64,000 bases of DNA from Celeribacter sp. PS-C1 (GTDB lineage Bacteria > Pseudomonadota > Alphaproteobacteria > Rhodobacterales > Rhodobacteraceae): contig NZ_JAHXRW010000001.1 in assembly GCF_019429625.1 (NCBI RefSeq), forward strand, positions 186,001 through 250,000, read 5' to 3'. The translations under genes and the position numbers were made by a program. This document shows positions 1 to 10,458 of the stretch, in pieces (position 1 is the stretch's first letter; each line of letters starts with the position of its first letter). The notes beneath the pieces were generated by a model. It was not told where the DNA came from, ran no database searches, and saw only the letters and a list, made by a program, of their open reading frames with translations.

Positions 1-614
1 CGCCGGACCGTGCGCTGGTGGTTCTGGTCTTTGCCGATGGCCATGTCGAAAACCGCATTTTCACGCCGCCCGTCGGGCAAACCCCGTCTTCTTTGCGTGA
101 GGCGACGAATTTCCTCAATGCTCTGGTCGAAGGCAAGACCCTCTCCGAGCTGCGGAGCACTGTGGAACGTGAGATCAAAACACGGCGGCAGGAGCTTGAT
201 AGCCTCGCTGCCGATCTGATTGAAAACGGCTCGGCGTTCTGGGAAGGCGAGGGGTCGCATTACGAGCGCTTGATCGTGCGCGGGCGTGCCAATTTGTTGG
301 GAGAAAGTGCCGAGGCCGAAGAGCTTGATCGCATCAGAAGCCTGTTCGACGATCTCGAAAAGAAGCGCGACATCGCGGAATTTCTCGAGCTGACCGAGGA
401 CGGCGAGGGCGTGCGCATTTTCATTGGCTCAGAGAACAAACTTTTCTCACTTTCGGGTTCCTCTTTGGTGGTTTCTCCTTATATGAACGCTGAACGAAAA
501 ATTATCGGTGCCGTGGGTGTCATCGGGCCGACTCGCCTTAACTATGGGCGGATCGTGCCGATTGTCGATTATACGGCCCAACTTGTCGGACGGATCGTGT
601 CCGGCAAGGCTTGA
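1..614 (+). CDS. hrcA: Heat-inducible transcription repressor HrcA, 3' part only
   Basis: HrcA represses heat-shock genes by binding CIRCE operators, usually in front of groESL. The reading frame is open from the window edge (in frame from base 3), so the N-terminal winged-helix domain lies outside and only about 203 C-terminal residues are visible; full HrcA is about 350. The visible part has the central HrcA core and the typical end, with SSLVVSPY and then a stretch containing GVIGPTRLNYGRIVPIVDY. grpE starts 11 bp downstream, the standard hrcA-grpE pairing. I see no CIRCE repeat in the window, so any target lies elsewhere. Confidence 0.95.
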   Translation, partial: PDRALVVLVFADGHVENRIFTPPVGQTPSSLREATNFLNALVEGKTLSELRSTVEREIKTRRQELDSLAADLIENGSAFWEGEGSHYERLIVRGRANLLGESAEAEELDRIRSLFDDLEKKRDIAEFLELTEDGEGVRIFIGSENKLFSLSGSSLVVSPYMNAERKIIGAVGVIGPTRLNYGRIVPIVDYTAQLVGRIVSGKA

Positions 615-624
615 AAGGTGAAAC

Positions 625-1203
625 ATGACGGATCCGAAGAAAGATATGTCTGAAGAGATCAAAACCAACGTCGAAGAAGAGATCATCGACATCACCTCTG
701 ATGAGGCACTTGAAGATCCCGAAACAGGCGATCTGTCCGAAGAGCTCGAACAGCTCCGCGCAGAACGCGATGAATTCCGGGATCGTTTCATGCGCGCTGT
801 GGCTGATGCGGAAAACTCCCGCAAGCGTGCGGATCGTGATCGTCGCGAGGCGGAAAACTATGGTGGGTCGAAACTGGCCCGCGATATGTTGCCGGTATTC
901 GACAACATGAAGCGTGCCATCGATGCGATTGCCGAGGATCAACGTGAAACGCAGGCGGCCTTGATCGAAGGGATCGAGCTGACCATGCGTGAGCTTTTGA
1001 ACACCTTCTCAAAACACGGCATTCAGATCGTGAGCCCGGAGGTGGGTGAGACCTTCGATCCGCAAATTCACGAAGCCATGTTCGAAGCGCCGGTGCCCGG
1101 CACCAAAGCCGGCGACATCATCCAAGTGATGAACGTGGGCTTCATGATCCATGACCGTCTGTTGCGTCCGGCTCAGGTGGGCGTGTCGTCGACGCCGGCG
1201 TAA
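625..1203 (+). CDS. grpE: Nucleotide exchange factor GrpE
   Basis: GrpE releases ADP from DnaK in the DnaK-DnaJ-GrpE chaperone cycle in the cytosol. The 192-residue product has an acidic N-terminus, a long charged helix predicted to form the dimeric coiled coil (about residues 35-85), and the C-terminal beta domain with the family signature around GETFDPQIHEAMFEAP. The start follows hrcA closely behind an AAGG-type ribosome site. A strong hairpin terminator lies 30 bp after the stop, so hrcA-grpE forms a unit. Its partners dnaK and dnaJ are in this same window near 40-43 kb. Confidence 0.97.
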   Translation: MTDPKKDMSEEIKTNVEEEIIDITSDEALEDPETGDLSEELEQLRAERDEFRDRFMRAVADAENSRKRADRDRREAENYGGSKLARDMLPVFDNMKRAIDAIAEDQRETQAALIEGIELTMRELLNTFSKHGIQIVSPEVGETFDPQIHEAMFEAPVPGTKAGDIIQVMNVGFMIHDRLLRPAQVGVSSTPA

Positions 1204-1232
1204 AAAGGTTTTCCCGGAAACTGAGCTTTGCT

Positions 1233-1261
1233 AAAGCCCTCGTGTCTTACGAGGGCTTTTT
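1233..1261 (+). terminator. Rho-independent terminator after grpE
   Basis: A perfect 11-bp inverted repeat (AAAGCCCTCGT / ACGAGGGCTTT) with a 5-base loop ends in a run of five T. It separates grpE from the next gene and argues against any start codon for that gene inside it. Confidence 0.9.
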
Positions 1262-1263
1262 CT

Positions 1264-2319
1264 ATGCACGTTATCCGTTTTCTGTTGCTTTTGATCCTGA
1301 CTCCCATCCCCGTCTTGGCCCAGAATTATCCGGACCATCGCGAGATTTACGTTAATGATTTCGCCGATCTTCTGTCGGAAGAGGTCGAGGATGACATCCG
1401 TGATCGCCTTAAGGTGCTTCGGGATGAGACGGGAATCGAGTTTACCGTCGTTACGATCTATCAAATGCGCGATTACGGACACGCGGGGGCGCTTGAACCC
1501 TTCGCGACGGGGCTTTTCAACGATTGGGGAATTGGCGACGCCGAGCGGAACGATGGGGTGATGATGCTTGTCTCGCTGTGGGATCGCAAAGTGCGCCTCG
1601 AGGTTGGTTCTGGTTATGGCGCCCGCATGAACGACCCGATGCAAAAGGTGATCGACGATGACATTTTGCCTCATTTTCGTAACGACGCGTATGAAGAGGG
1701 GATTTTAAACGGTGTCGATCATACGATCCTGGCCGTGACAGGCGCGTGGCCTGGTGAATATGATGCAAGCCCTTGGGTGAAAGTGACCAATGCTATCGGT
1801 CGTACGGTAAATTCCGTGGTGCAGGGGCTCGGCAACTGGATTTTTGCCATTCTGGTGGCTCTCCTGCCGTTTCCCTATCGCGCGTATCGCCGTTGGAAAC
1901 GCAATCACCCTCGTATTTGCCCCAATGATGGTCATCAAATGACGCGTTTGGATGAGTCTTGGGAGGACAATCACCTTCAGAAAGGGCAGATCACCGAAGA
2001 GGATTTGAAATCCGTCGATTATGATGTCTGGGAATGTCCGACCTGTCAGCACATCACGGTCGAAGGCTATCGCGCATGGTTTTCGTCCTATTCTGTTTGC
2101 CGCAATTGCGGGTATCGCACCGTTGAGGGCGACACCACCATTCTCGAACATGCGACTACATCGTCAACAGGTCGCAAGCGCATCGACTACCATTGTCACA
2201 ATTGCGGCGATGCCTATTCCGTCGAACGGATCATTCCCAAAGAGAGCTCAAGCTCCTCTTCTGGCGGTTCTTTTGGTGGGGGCTCGTCGAGTGGCGGCGG
2301 GGCTAGTGGAAGCTGGTGA
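1264..2319 (+). CDS. Secreted/membrane TPM-domain protein with zinc-ribbon cysteines
   Basis: This 351-residue protein belongs to the YgcG/TPM (Psb32-like) family, whose role is poorly defined; relatives are linked to envelope or photosystem maintenance. A signal peptide covers about residues 1-20. The TPM domain follows to about residue 160, then a membrane segment near residue 190. After it come four cysteine pairs (CPNDGH, CPTC, CRNC, CHNC) that look like two zinc ribbons, and a Ser/Gly-rich tail ending in GASGSW. An in-frame start 36 bp upstream lies inside the grpE terminator, so the ATG at 1264 is preferred. It ends directly against the end of mutS, transcribed toward it. Confidence 0.85.
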   Translation: MHVIRFLLLLILTPIPVLAQNYPDHREIYVNDFADLLSEEVEDDIRDRLKVLRDETGIEFTVVTIYQMRDYGHAGALEPFATGLFNDWGIGDAERNDGVMMLVSLWDRKVRLEVGSGYGARMNDPMQKVIDDDILPHFRNDAYEEGILNGVDHTILAVTGAWPGEYDASPWVKVTNAIGRTVNSVVQGLGNWIFAILVALLPFPYRAYRRWKRNHPRICPNDGHQMTRLDESWEDNHLQKGQITEEDLKSVDYDVWECPTCQHITVEGYRAWFSSYSVCRNCGYRTVEGDTTILEHATTSSTGRKRIDYHCHNCGDAYSVERIIPKESSSSSSGGSFGGGSSSGGGASGSW

Positions 2320-4965
2320 TTAGGCCAGCTTCGCTTTCAAATCATAGAGCACTTGAAGCGCCTCTCGTGGGCTAAGATCATCCGGCAAAATCTCAGCGAG
2401 CGCCTTTTCGACGGCACTCTCTTTTTGAACGACTGGCTTCGGCGTGGGCGGCATTGCGGCGAAGAGCGGAAGATCGTCGATGATGGCTTTGGGATTGGCG
2501 GCATTCTCGGCCTGACCTTTTTCCAAAGCCTCCAAAACGGATTTCGCGCGTTCGACTACTGCGTCGGGCAAGCCTGCGAGCCGGGCGACTTGCACACCGT
2601 AGGATCGATCCGCTTTGCCCTTGATCACCTCATGGAGGAAAATCACTTCGCCCTCCCATTCTTTGACCGATACTGTGGCGTTTTCTGCGCCAGACAGCTT
2701 ATCAGAAAGGCTGGTCATTTCATGATAGTGGGTCGCAAAGAGCGCGCGGCATTTGTTGACATCATGAAGATGCTCAAGCGTGGCCCAGGCAATCGACAGG
2801 CCGTCATAGGTCGCCGTGCCGCGCCCGATCTCGTCCAAGATCACAAGGGCACGGTCGTCGGCCTGATTGAGGATCGCGGCGGTTTCGACCATCTCCACCA
2901 TGAAGGTCGAACGCCCGCGCGCCAGATCGTCAGAGGCGCCTACGCGTGAGAAAAGTTGGGACACAATGCCGATATGTGCGGAGTCGGCGGGCACATAGGA
3001 ACCAGCCTGCGCAATCAGCGCAATCAATGCGTTTTGGCGCAGGAATGTCGATTTACCGGCCATGTTCGGCCCGGTCAAAAGCCAGATTGCAGCGCCATCA
3101 TGGCCGTCAGACAGATCACAATTGTTGGCGACAAATTTGTCACCGCCCTGCTTGCGCAAGGCACGTTCCACGACTGGGTGGCGACCGCCGGAAATCAGGA
3201 ATTCTCGACCCAAATCCACCTGAGGGCGGGTCCAACCTTCGCTGACAGAGAGATCGGCGAGCGCTGTGATCAAGTCCAATTCGGCTAGCGCGCCGGAGGC
3301 ATCGTTGATCGCCGGGGCCTGCTCCAAAATTGCCATACGCAGCGTTTCATAGAGGCGCTTTTCGATCTCAAGAGCGCGACCGCCGGCGTTGTGAATTTTT
3401 GTCTCAAGTTCGGAAAGCTCCAGCGTCGTAAACCGCACCTGATTGGCGGTCGTTTGACGGTGGATGAAGTTTTCCGACAAGGAATGCATTTTTTCGGCGT
3501 GGGTTGATGTGGTCTCGATGAAATAGCCGAGGACATTGTTGTGTTTGACCTTGAGTGACTGAACGCCAGTCATTTCCGCGTATTTCATCTGCAAGGAGGC
3601 AATCACACCGCGCCCTTCGTCCCGCAGGGTGCGAGATTCATCGAGCTCTTCGTGGTAACCCGGGGCGATAAATCCGCCATCTCGGGCGAGTAATGGAGGC
3701 TCGGCAACCAGAGCGGCATCGAGCAAGTCAATAAGTTCGGCTTGTCCTGTCAGAAAGGACATTTTCTGCTGGATTAGGGTCGAAACAGGCGCATTCTCGA
3801 GCAAAGCATAGATGCTTTCCGCCTGCGTCAGACCATTGCGAATGGCCGCCAGATCACGCGGGCCTCCACGTTCAAGCCCGAGACGTGACAGCGAGCGTTC
3901 CATGTCGGGGACTTTGCGCAGCGCGTCGCGCAGCGCTTGAGCGGTTTGGGTGTTTTCAATCGCAAAAGAGATCGCATCAAGCCGCGCAGAGATCGTATCA
4001 ACATCACGCGACGGGCTCGATAGTCGACGTTCAAGAAGACGTCCACCTGCGGCGGTTACGGTGCGATCCATCGTTGCAATCAAAGACCCTTCGCGACCGC
4101 CAGACAGCGCGTGCGATATCTCAAGGTTACGGCGTGTTGAGGCGTCGATCTGCATCGCGCCCCGAAGAGATTCACGAATAGGGCGCCGCACGAGGGGCAG
4201 TTTGCCCTTTTGCGTGATGTCGAGATAATCGACGATGGCACCCATGGCGGCTACCTCGGGAAGGGTGAACTGTCCGAAGGCCTCGAGAGAGGAGACGCCG
4301 AAAAGCGATGTCAGCCGCGTTTGCGCAGATGTGCTGTCGAAAGACGCGCGCGACAATTCGGTGATGCGGTCGTAAAAATCAGGCACAAACTCGGCCCAAT
4401 TCGCCTCATTGGCCTCAGACACGACGATCTCCGACGGGTTGAGGCGGGCAAGCTCTGGCCCAAGACCCACAAGCGGGCAGGGCATCACATGAAAGGCGCC
4501 GGTGGAGATGTCGATCCAAGCCAAAGCGCCTTCTTCGCGAATTTCCGAATAGGCGGCGAGGTAGTTGTGACGCCGCGCATCCAAAAGCGTGTCTTCGGTC
4601 AGCGTGCCTGGCGTCACAAGGCGCACCACATCGCGTTTGACCACGGCTTTTGAGCCACGCTTTTTGGCTTCGCTCGGGTCTTCGAGCTGTTCGCAAACGG
4701 CGACTTTGAAGCCCTTGCGAATGAGATTGAGCAAATAGGTCTCGGCGGCATGAACCGGCACACCGCACATCGGAATGTCGTCGCCTGCATGTTTGCCGCG
4801 TTTCGTCAGCGCGATGTCGAGCGCCTCAGAGGCGGCAATCGCATCGTCAAAGAACATCTCGTAGAAATCGCCCATGCGATAAAACAAAAGCGCATCGCGA
4901 TGACGCGATTTGATCTCGAGATATTGTGCCATCATCGGCGTTGCGGCGGGCGTTTCGGTGGCCAA
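2320..4965 (-). CDS. mutS: DNA mismatch repair protein MutS
   Basis: MutS recognises mismatches and starts methyl-independent or MutL-directed repair. The product is about 881 residues, normal for MutS. The N-terminus has [20 protein letters not shown] followed by YE, giving the Phe-x-Glu mismatch-reading pair. The ATPase domain carries GPNMAGKST (Walker A, about residue 640) and ILDEIGRGT (Walker B/signature). The chosen start is TTG at 4965 behind AGGGA, which leaves about ten residues before MMAQYL as in E. coli MutS. Other options are TTG at 4995 or ATG at 4935, so the start is uncertain. It is divergent from maeB. Confidence 0.97.
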   Translation of the reverse strand: MATETPAATPMMAQYLEIKSRHRDALLFYRMGDFYEMFFDDAIAASEALDIALTKRGKHAGDDIPMCGVPVHAAETYLLNLIRKGFKVAVCEQLEDPSEAKKRGSKAVVKRDVVRLVTPGTLTEDTLLDARRHNYLAAYSEIREEGALAWIDISTGAFHVMPCPLVGLGPELARLNPSEIVVSEANEANWAEFVPDFYDRITELSRASFDSTSAQTRLTSLFGVSSLEAFGQFTLPEVAAMGAIVDYLDITQKGKLPLVRRPIRESLRGAMQIDASTRRNLEISHALSGGREGSLIATMDRTVTAAGGRLLERRLSSPSRDVDTISARLDAISFAIENTQTAQALRDALRKVPDMERSLSRLGLERGGPRDLAAIRNGLTQAESIYALLENAPVSTLIQQKMSFLTGQAELIDLLDAALVAEPPLLARDGGFIAPGYHEELDESRTLRDEGRGVIASLQMKYAEMTGVQSLKVKHNNVLGYFIETTSTHAEKMHSLSENFIHRQTTANQVRFTTLELSELETKIHNAGGRALEIEKRLYETLRMAILEQAPAINDASGALAELDLITALADLSVSEGWTRPQVDLGREFLISGGRHPVVERALRKQGGDKFVANNCDLSDGHDGAAIWLLTGPNMAGKSTFLRQNALIALIAQAGSYVPADSAHIGIVSQLFSRVGASDDLARGRSTFMVEMVETAAILNQADDRALVILDEIGRGTATYDGLSIAWATLEHLHDVNKCRALFATHYHEMTSLSDKLSGAENATVSVKEWEGEVIFLHEVIKGKADRSYGVQVARLAGLPDAVVERAKSVLEALEKGQAENAANPKAIIDDLPLFAAMPPTPKPVVQKESAVEKALAEILPDDLSPREALQVLYDLKAKLA

Positions 4966-5102
4966 GATGCAGTTCCCTGTCTGATTTCGCCTCAACTTAA
5001 CGACCCAATATGTGGCGTAAAGAGCCAGAACGCGTTCTTTTTGTTGAGACCGGAGCGGGGTGTGGGTAAGTAGTCCGAACTGACGGCGAGGAGGCCACCC
5101 GA

Positions 5103-7367
5103 ATGTCCAAGATCAAACAAACGCGCGAAGAAGCGCTCGCATTTCACATGGACCCGCGTCCCGGCAAGTTTGATGTCGCACCGAGCGTGCCGATGACGAC
5201 ACAGCGGGACCTGTCGCTGGCCTATTCCCCGGGCGTGGCTGTGCCTTGCGAAGAAATCGCGAAAGCGCCGGAGACGGCCTATGACTACACGAACAAGGGT
5301 AACCTCGTTGCAGTGATTTCGAACGGAACGGCGGTTTTGGGCCTCGGCAATCTTGGTGCTTTGGCGTCCAAGCCGGTGATGGAAGGCAAGGCGGTTCTGT
5401 TTAAACGTTTCGCCGACGTGAACTCTATCGACATCGAGCTCGACACCGAAGATCCCGACGAGATCATTCAGGCTGTGCGCCTCATGGGTCCGAGTTTTGG
5501 CGGGATCAACCTTGAGGACATCAAAGCGCCCGAATGTTTCATCATCGAACAGCGCCTCAAGGAAGAGATGGACATCCCTGTCTTCCACGATGACCAACAC
5601 GGTACGGCGGTTATTTGTGCGGCGGGCTTGATCAACGCATTGCATATTTCCGGTAAAAAGATCGAGGATTGTAAGATTGTCCTCAACGGGGCGGGTGCCG
5701 CCGGGATCGCCTGTCTTGAACTGGTCAAGGCAATGGGTGCGAAACATGACAATTGCATCATGTGCGATACCAAAGGCGTGATTTACCAAGGCCGCACCGA
5801 AGGCATGAACCAATGGAAATCGGCCCATGCTGCTGTCACCGATGCGCGCACTTTGGGTGAAGCGATGGTGGATGCCGATGTGTTCCTTGGTGTGTCGGCC
5901 AAAGGTGCCGTGACGCAAGACATGGTGAAGAGCATGGCGCCGAACGCTGTAATTTTCGCCATGGCGAACCCCGATCCGGAGATCACACCCGAAGACGCGC
6001 ATGAAGTGCGTGACGACGTGATCGTGGCAACGGGGCGCTCGGATTATCCGAACCAGGTGAACAACGTCTTGGGTTTCCCCTATCTGTTCCGGGGCGCGCT
6101 CGACATTCATGCCCGTGCGATCAATGATGAGATGAAAATTGCCTGTGCCGAAGCTTTGGCGGCTTTGGCGCGCGAAGATGTGCCGGATGAGGTGGCTTTG
6201 GCCTACGGGCGCAAACTGACCTTTGGCCGTGACTATATCATTCCGACACCGTTCGATCCGCGTTTGATCTACACAATCCCGCCCGCCGTCGCGCAGGCCG
6301 GTATGGACACGGGCGTCGCCCGTCGCCCGATCATCGACATGAATGGCTATGCGCATGATCTTCAGGCTCGAATGGACCCGACGGCACAAATTCTTCAGGG
6401 ACTCTATGCCCGTGCGCGTCAGGCACAGGCCACGATGGTATTTGCTGAGGGCGATGATCCGCGCGTTCTGCGGGCGGCGGTGGCCTATCACCGCGGTGGA
6501 TTTGGGCGTGCTCTGGTTGTCGGCCGGAACGAAGATGTCCAAACCAAGCTGCAAGAAGAGGGTCTTGGCGAGGCGATGTCCGAAATCGAAATCGTCAACG
6601 CCGCGAACACGCAGCACCTCACTGAATACAAAGATTTCCTTTACAGACGGCTTCAACGAACTGGTTTCGACCAAAAGGATATTCACCGTCTCGCCGCCCG
6701 CGACCGTCACGCGTTTTCTGCTTTGATGCTGGCGCATGGCCATGCTGATGGTCTCGTCACGGGGGCGACGCGCAAATCCGCGCATGTGCTCGATCGGATC
6801 AATTCGGTCTTTGATGCGAAAGCTGAAGATGGCGCCGTGGGTGTGACCGCTGTTTTGCACAAAGGCCGGATCATCTTTATCGCCGACACGCTGGTGCATG
6901 AATGGCCGGAAGAGGAAGATCTCGCTGATATCGCGATCGCCGCCGCCGCCGTGGCGCGCAAAATGGGGATCGAGCCGCGCGTCGCCTTCGCCTCTTTCTC
7001 GACCTTCGGTTATCCGGTGTCCGAACGCGCGAACAAAATGCATATCGCCCCGAAGGTGCTCGACGAGCGCGGGGTTGATTTCGAATATGATGGCGAGATG
7101 ACTGTCGATGTGGCGCTGAATCCGGATGTTATGTCGGCCTATCCGTTCTGTCGCCTGTCCGGGCCCGCGAATATCCTCGTGGTGCCGGCGCGTCACTCTG
7201 CATCCATTTCGGTGAAATTGATGCAGGAAATGGCGGGTGCGACCGTGATCGGGCCGATCCTGACCGGCGTCGACAAGCCGATTCAGATTTGTTCAACGGT
7301 TTCGACCGTAAATGATATTCTGAACATGGCTGTGCTCGCCGCCTGCAAGGTGGGTCAGACGACGTAA
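5103..7367 (+). CDS. maeB: NADP-dependent malic enzyme fused to a phosphotransacetylase domain
   Basis: MaeB decarboxylates malate to pyruvate, making NADPH. The 754-residue length is that of the large MaeB form: malic enzyme in about residues 1-420 and a phosphate acetyltransferase-like domain in about 430-754. Visible signatures are the metal-site region [13 protein letters not shown] and the nucleotide-binding [12 protein letters not shown]. In characterised MaeB proteins the C-terminal domain is regulatory (acetyl-CoA sensing) rather than a second enzyme; that is family knowledge, not shown here. A strong AGGAGG precedes the ATG. A sugar-kinase gene follows after 16 bp, so the two are probably co-transcribed. 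Confidence 0.96.
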   Translation: MSKIKQTREEALAFHMDPRPGKFDVAPSVPMTTQRDLSLAYSPGVAVPCEEIAKAPETAYDYTNKGNLVAVISNGTAVLGLGNLGALASKPVMEGKAVLFKRFADVNSIDIELDTEDPDEIIQAVRLMGPSFGGINLEDIKAPECFIIEQRLKEEMDIPVFHDDQHGTAVICAAGLINALHISGKKIEDCKIVLNGAGAAGIACLELVKAMGAKHDNCIMCDTKGVIYQGRTEGMNQWKSAHAAVTDARTLGEAMVDADVFLGVSAKGAVTQDMVKSMAPNAVIFAMANPDPEITPEDAHEVRDDVIVATGRSDYPNQVNNVLGFPYLFRGALDIHARAINDEMKIACAEALAALAREDVPDEVALAYGRKLTFGRDYIIPTPFDPRLIYTIPPAVAQAGMDTGVARRPIIDMNGYAHDLQARMDPTAQILQGLYARARQAQATMVFAEGDDPRVLRAAVAYHRGGFGRALVVGRNEDVQTKLQEEGLGEAMSEIEIVNAANTQHLTEYKDFLYRRLQRTGFDQKDIHRLAARDRHAFSALMLAHGHADGLVTGATRKSAHVLDRINSVFDAKAEDGAVGVTAVLHKGRIIFIADTLVHEWPEEEDLADIAIAAAAVARKMGIEPRVAFASFSTFGYPVSERANKMHIAPKVLDERGVDFEYDGEMTVDVALNPDVMSAYPFCRLSGPANILVVPARHSASISVKLMQEMAGATVIGPILTGVDKPIQICSTVSTVNDILNMAVLAACKVGQTT

Positions 7368-7383
7368 AACGTGGAGGTATGTT

Positions 7384-8259
7384 ATGGCGATCTTTAATCT
7401 CGGTTCGGTGAATATCGATCACTTCTACATGCTTCCACATTTTCCCGAACCCGGGGAAACCTTGAGCGCGAGCGGCCATAAATTGGGTCTTGGCGGCAAA
7501 GGAATGAACCAATCGGTCGCGGCCGCCAAGGCCGGGGCCGAGGTTTTTCACATCGGGGCGATTGGTCAGGCCGACACTTGGGTCCGCAAGCGGATCGAAG
7601 GCTATGGCGTGAACTGCAAATACCTTCGCGAGGTCTCTGAGGCCACGGGTCATGCGGTGATTTATGTCGATCCCGAGGGCGAAAACATGATTGTCCTCGA
7701 TCCGGGCGCGAATGTGAAACAAGATATCGAATTCGTTGTCGAGGCGATCGATCAGGCAAAGGCTTCGGATACGCTTCTGCTGCAAAATGAAACCAACCTG
7801 CAGCCACAAGCCGCGACGTTTGCTTTGGTCAAAGGCATGCGGGTGATTTATTCGGCCGCTCCCTTTTCGATTAAGGCGGTGAAGGATTTGATCCCCGACG
7901 TCTCCATGTTGGTGATGAATGCGGTCGAGGCCTCTCAGCTCTGCTCCGAAATGGGTGTGTCTTTGGACCAAATTCCCGCGCCGCAGGTCATGGTGACCTT
8001 AGGTAGCAAAGGGGCGATGTGGCGGTCTAATGAGACAGGTGAGGTGATCGAGGTGACTTCGCCAAAAGTCACGCCAGTCGACACCACGGCTGCGGGCGAC
8101 ACCTACATCGGCTATGTCGCCGCTGGCCTTGATCTGGGCATGCCGATCAAGGCTGCGATGGAATGGGCGGTTCAGGCGGCGGCGCTGAAAGTCACGCGGG
8201 CCGGCACGGCGGATGCGATCCCATCGGCCAATGAGGTGAAAAGCTTTCGTGCGGCTTAA
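7384..8259 (+). CDS. PfkB-family carbohydrate kinase (ribokinase-like)
   Basis: This 291-residue PfkB kinase should phosphorylate a sugar or nucleoside with ATP. The N-terminal substrate-site glycines are in LGGKGMNQSVAAA and the catalytic signature near residues 235-245 is DTTAAGDTYIGY, with the catalytic Asp in place. Both resemble ribokinase. No ribose transporter or other rbs gene is nearby, so the substrate cannot be named. It sits 16 bp after maeB behind a GGAGG site and ends just before a bidirectional terminator shared with argG. Confidence 0.88.
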   Translation: MAIFNLGSVNIDHFYMLPHFPEPGETLSASGHKLGLGGKGMNQSVAAAKAGAEVFHIGAIGQADTWVRKRIEGYGVNCKYLREVSEATGHAVIYVDPEGENMIVLDPGANVKQDIEFVVEAIDQAKASDTLLLQNETNLQPQAATFALVKGMRVIYSAAPFSIKAVKDLIPDVSMLVMNAVEASQLCSEMGVSLDQIPAPQVMVTLGSKGAMWRSNETGEVIEVTSPKVTPVDTTAAGDTYIGYVAAGLDLGMPIKAAMEWAVQAAALKVTRAGTADAIPSANEVKSFRAA

Positions 8260-8280
8260 ATCAATTTGAAGATCTAAAGA

Positions 8281-8308
8281 AAAAGGGCGTCCAAGAGGAC
8301 GCCCTTTT
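8281..8308. terminator. Bidirectional terminator between the PfkB kinase gene and argG
   Basis: A perfect 12-bp inverted repeat (AAAAGGGCGTCC / GGACGCCCTTTT) with loop AAGA has A and T tracts on the two sides, so it can stop transcription of both convergent genes. Confidence 0.92.
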
Positions 8309-8331
8309 GTTATGTCGTAATCAGTGAGCCG

Positions 8332-9558
8332 TTATTTCTTCAAACGACGGTTCCGCGCGGCCAGAAGTTTCAGGCGCAGCGCGTTGAGCTGGATAAAGCC
8401 TGCGGCGTCTTTCTGGTCGTAAGCGCCGGCATCGTCTTCGAAAGTCACGTGCGCTTCGGAATAAAGCGAGGCTTCGGAAGAGCGGGCCACGGTGAAGGCA
8501 GAGCCTTTGTAGAGTTTCAGGCGAACATTGCCCGAGACATGCTCTTGTGATTTGTCGATGGCGGCCTGAAGCATTTCGCGCTCCGGAGAGAACCAGAAGC
8601 CGTTGTAGATAAGCTCGGCGTAACGCGGCATCAGGCTGTCTTTAAGGTGACCTGCGCCGGAATCGAGCGTGATTTGTTCGATGCCACGGTGCGCTTCCAA
8701 CAGGATCGTACCGCCCGGGGTCTCGTAGATGCCGCGCGATTTCATGCCGACGAAGCGGTTCTCAACAAAGTCGAGACGCCCGATGCCGTGCTTGCGGCCA
8801 TATTCGTTCAGTTCGGTCAGGATCGTCGCCGGGCTCATCGCCACGCCGTTGATCGCCACCGCGTCACCCTTTTCAAAGGTGATTTCGATAAATTCGGGTT
8901 CGTTCGGCGCATCTTCGGGGTGAACCGTACGCTGGTAGACGTAATCGGGCGCTTCCTGTGCCGGATCTTCGAGAACTTTGCCCTCGGACGAGGTGTGCAG
9001 AAGGTTCGCGTCGACAGAGAACGGGGCCTCGCCGCGTTTGTCTTTCGCGATCGGGATCTGGTTCTTCTCGGCGAAATCCAAAAGTTTGGTGCGCGAGGAC
9101 AGATCCCATTCCCGCCACGGCGCGATCACCTTGATGTCGGGGTTCAGCGCATAGGCGGACAGTTCAAAGCGAACCTGGTCGTTGCCCTTGCCCGTCGCGC
9201 CGTGGGCGACAGCATCGGCACCGGTGGCTTCTGCTATCTCGACAAGACGTTTGGAGATCAGCGGACGCGCAATGGAGGTGCCCAGAAGGTAGAGGCCTTC
9301 GTAAACGGCATTGGCGCGGAACATCGGGAAGACGAAGTCACGCACGAATTCTTCGCGCACGTCTTCGATGTAGATGTTTTCCGGTTTGATGCCGAGCATC
9401 TCAGCCTTTTTTCGCGCCGGGTCCAGTTCCTCACCTTGGCCGAGATCGGCGGTAAAGGTCACAACTTCACAGCCATATTCGGTTTGGAGCCATTTCAGGA
9501 TGATCGAGGTATCGAGGCCGCCGGAGTAGGCGAGAACCACTTTTTTGGGCGCTGACAT
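8332..9558 (-). CDS. argG: Argininosuccinate synthase
   Basis: ArgG joins citrulline and aspartate with ATP to form argininosuccinate, the penultimate step of arginine synthesis. The 408-residue product starts [18 protein letters not shown], where AYSGGLDTS is the ATP pyrophosphatase P-loop. Other family blocks include [13 protein letters not shown]. The ATG at 9558 has AAGGAAAG seven bases upstream; an in-frame start nine codons further up lacks such a site. It stands alone on the minus strand. Another arginine gene, argJ, lies near 33 kb. Confidence 0.97.
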   Translation of the reverse strand: MSAPKKVVLAYSGGLDTSIILKWLQTEYGCEVVTFTADLGQGEELDPARKKAEMLGIKPENIYIEDVREEFVRDFVFPMFRANAVYEGLYLLGTSIARPLISKRLVEIAEATGADAVAHGATGKGNDQVRFELSAYALNPDIKVIAPWREWDLSSRTKLLDFAEKNQIPIAKDKRGEAPFSVDANLLHTSSEGKVLEDPAQEAPDYVYQRTVHPEDAPNEPEFIEITFEKGDAVAINGVAMSPATILTELNEYGRKHGIGRLDFVENRFVGMKSRGIYETPGGTILLEAHRGIEQITLDSGAGHLKDSLMPRYAELIYNGFWFSPEREMLQAAIDKSQEHVSGNVRLKLYKGSAFTVARSSEASLYSEAHVTFEDDAGAYDQKDAAGFIQLNALRLKLLAARNRRLKK

Positions 9559-9705
9559 GAGACTTTCCTTTTGCGGATATCGCACGGGCGATTATCGGGT
9601 TTTCGTCCCGAGGGCAAGGTTTGAGCGGGGTTTCGGCCCAAGAATGCTTTAGCTCTCGGGGGAAAACCACTAAACCTGCGGGTAAGTTAATCAAAAAGGG
9701 CTATC

Positions 9706-10458
9706 ATGACGGGCTTTATCCTCTTTCAGAACGCCGTGCTGCGCGTCCTGCGCCATCTCGACGAAGCATTGGCCGTATCTGGGCTGATCTGGATCGGTAT
9801 TCTGATCCTGCAAATTCTGACCTTCGGATCGGTGGATATGGAGGGACTTGCGGCAGGTGATCCCGCGGCGGCGTCCGGGAATGCCATGTTGTTGCTGTTT
9901 CTTGCGAACATCGTGATGGCGATCGGTTCCTGCTGGATTGCCGTGGAATGGCACCGCTTTGCACTTGAGGGCAAACGCCCGACCTCTGCTTTTCCGTCTT
10001 GGAGCGGCGGGCGGATCATGAGTTACCTCTTCCTGTCGATCCTGATCGGCATTTTGATCGGCTTGGTGGTCGGTCTTTTGGGCGGCGTGGTTTTGACTGT
10101 CTTTGGCGGTATGATGGCGCAGTCTGTGGGCGCGTTGTTCCTTATCGTATTGATTGGTTTGCCTGCCGCGTTTCTGTTTTTGCGGATTTCGCCGGTCTTG
10201 CCCGGGGTCGCACTGGGGAACAAACTGTCGATGGGTGAGGCATGGCAGGCCACGAAACCCTATTCCGGTCCGATCCTTCAGGCTGCGATCCTGTCGATTG
10301 CTGTCCTGATCGTCATCCAAGTGATCGCGCCAATTTTCGGAAGTGGTATTATTGGCTTGCTCTATGAATTGGCGGCGGGCTGGGTTCTTTTGATGATCAA
10401 TGTCAGCCTTTTGTCCTCGATTTATGAGTTGGCGGTGAAAGGGCAATTAAATGACTGA
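9706..10458 (+). CDS. Multi-pass membrane protein of unknown function
   Basis: The 250-residue protein is strongly hydrophobic, with about six predicted membrane segments, including blocks around residues 25-45, 60-80, 105-150 (Gly/Ile/Val-rich, two passes), 155-170 and 190-240. I recognise no catalytic or transport motif; it could belong to one of the loosely defined inner-membrane families. Its last eight bases overlap the start of ilvA, so translation of the two is probably coupled, but this does not by itself link it to isoleucine synthesis. The ribosome site is AAGGG. Confidence 0.75.
   Translation: MTGFILFQNAVLRVLRHLDEALAVSGLIWIGILILQILTFGSVDMEGLAAGDPAAASGNAMLLLFLANIVMAIGSCWIAVEWHRFALEGKRPTSAFPSWSGGRIMSYLFLSILIGILIGLVVGLLGGVVLTVFGGMMAQSVGALFLIVLIGLPAAFLFLRISPVLPGVALGNKLSMGEAWQATKPYSGPILQAAILSIAVLIVIQVIAPIFGSGIIGLLYELAAGWVLLMINVSLLSSIYELAVKGQLND

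Noticed and set aside
1228-1263. Upstream start for the TPM protein
   Set aside because: These codons are the grpE terminator stem, and the signal peptide begins properly at 1264.
4992-7196. A 734-codon open frame antisense to maeB
   Set aside because: It mirrors a codon-biased real gene, its translation is rich in His/Arg with no recognisable fold, and maeB on the other strand is certain.
8260-8331. Small RNA between the PfkB kinase gene and argG
   Set aside because: The only structure is the perfect bidirectional terminator; no separate promoter is visible.
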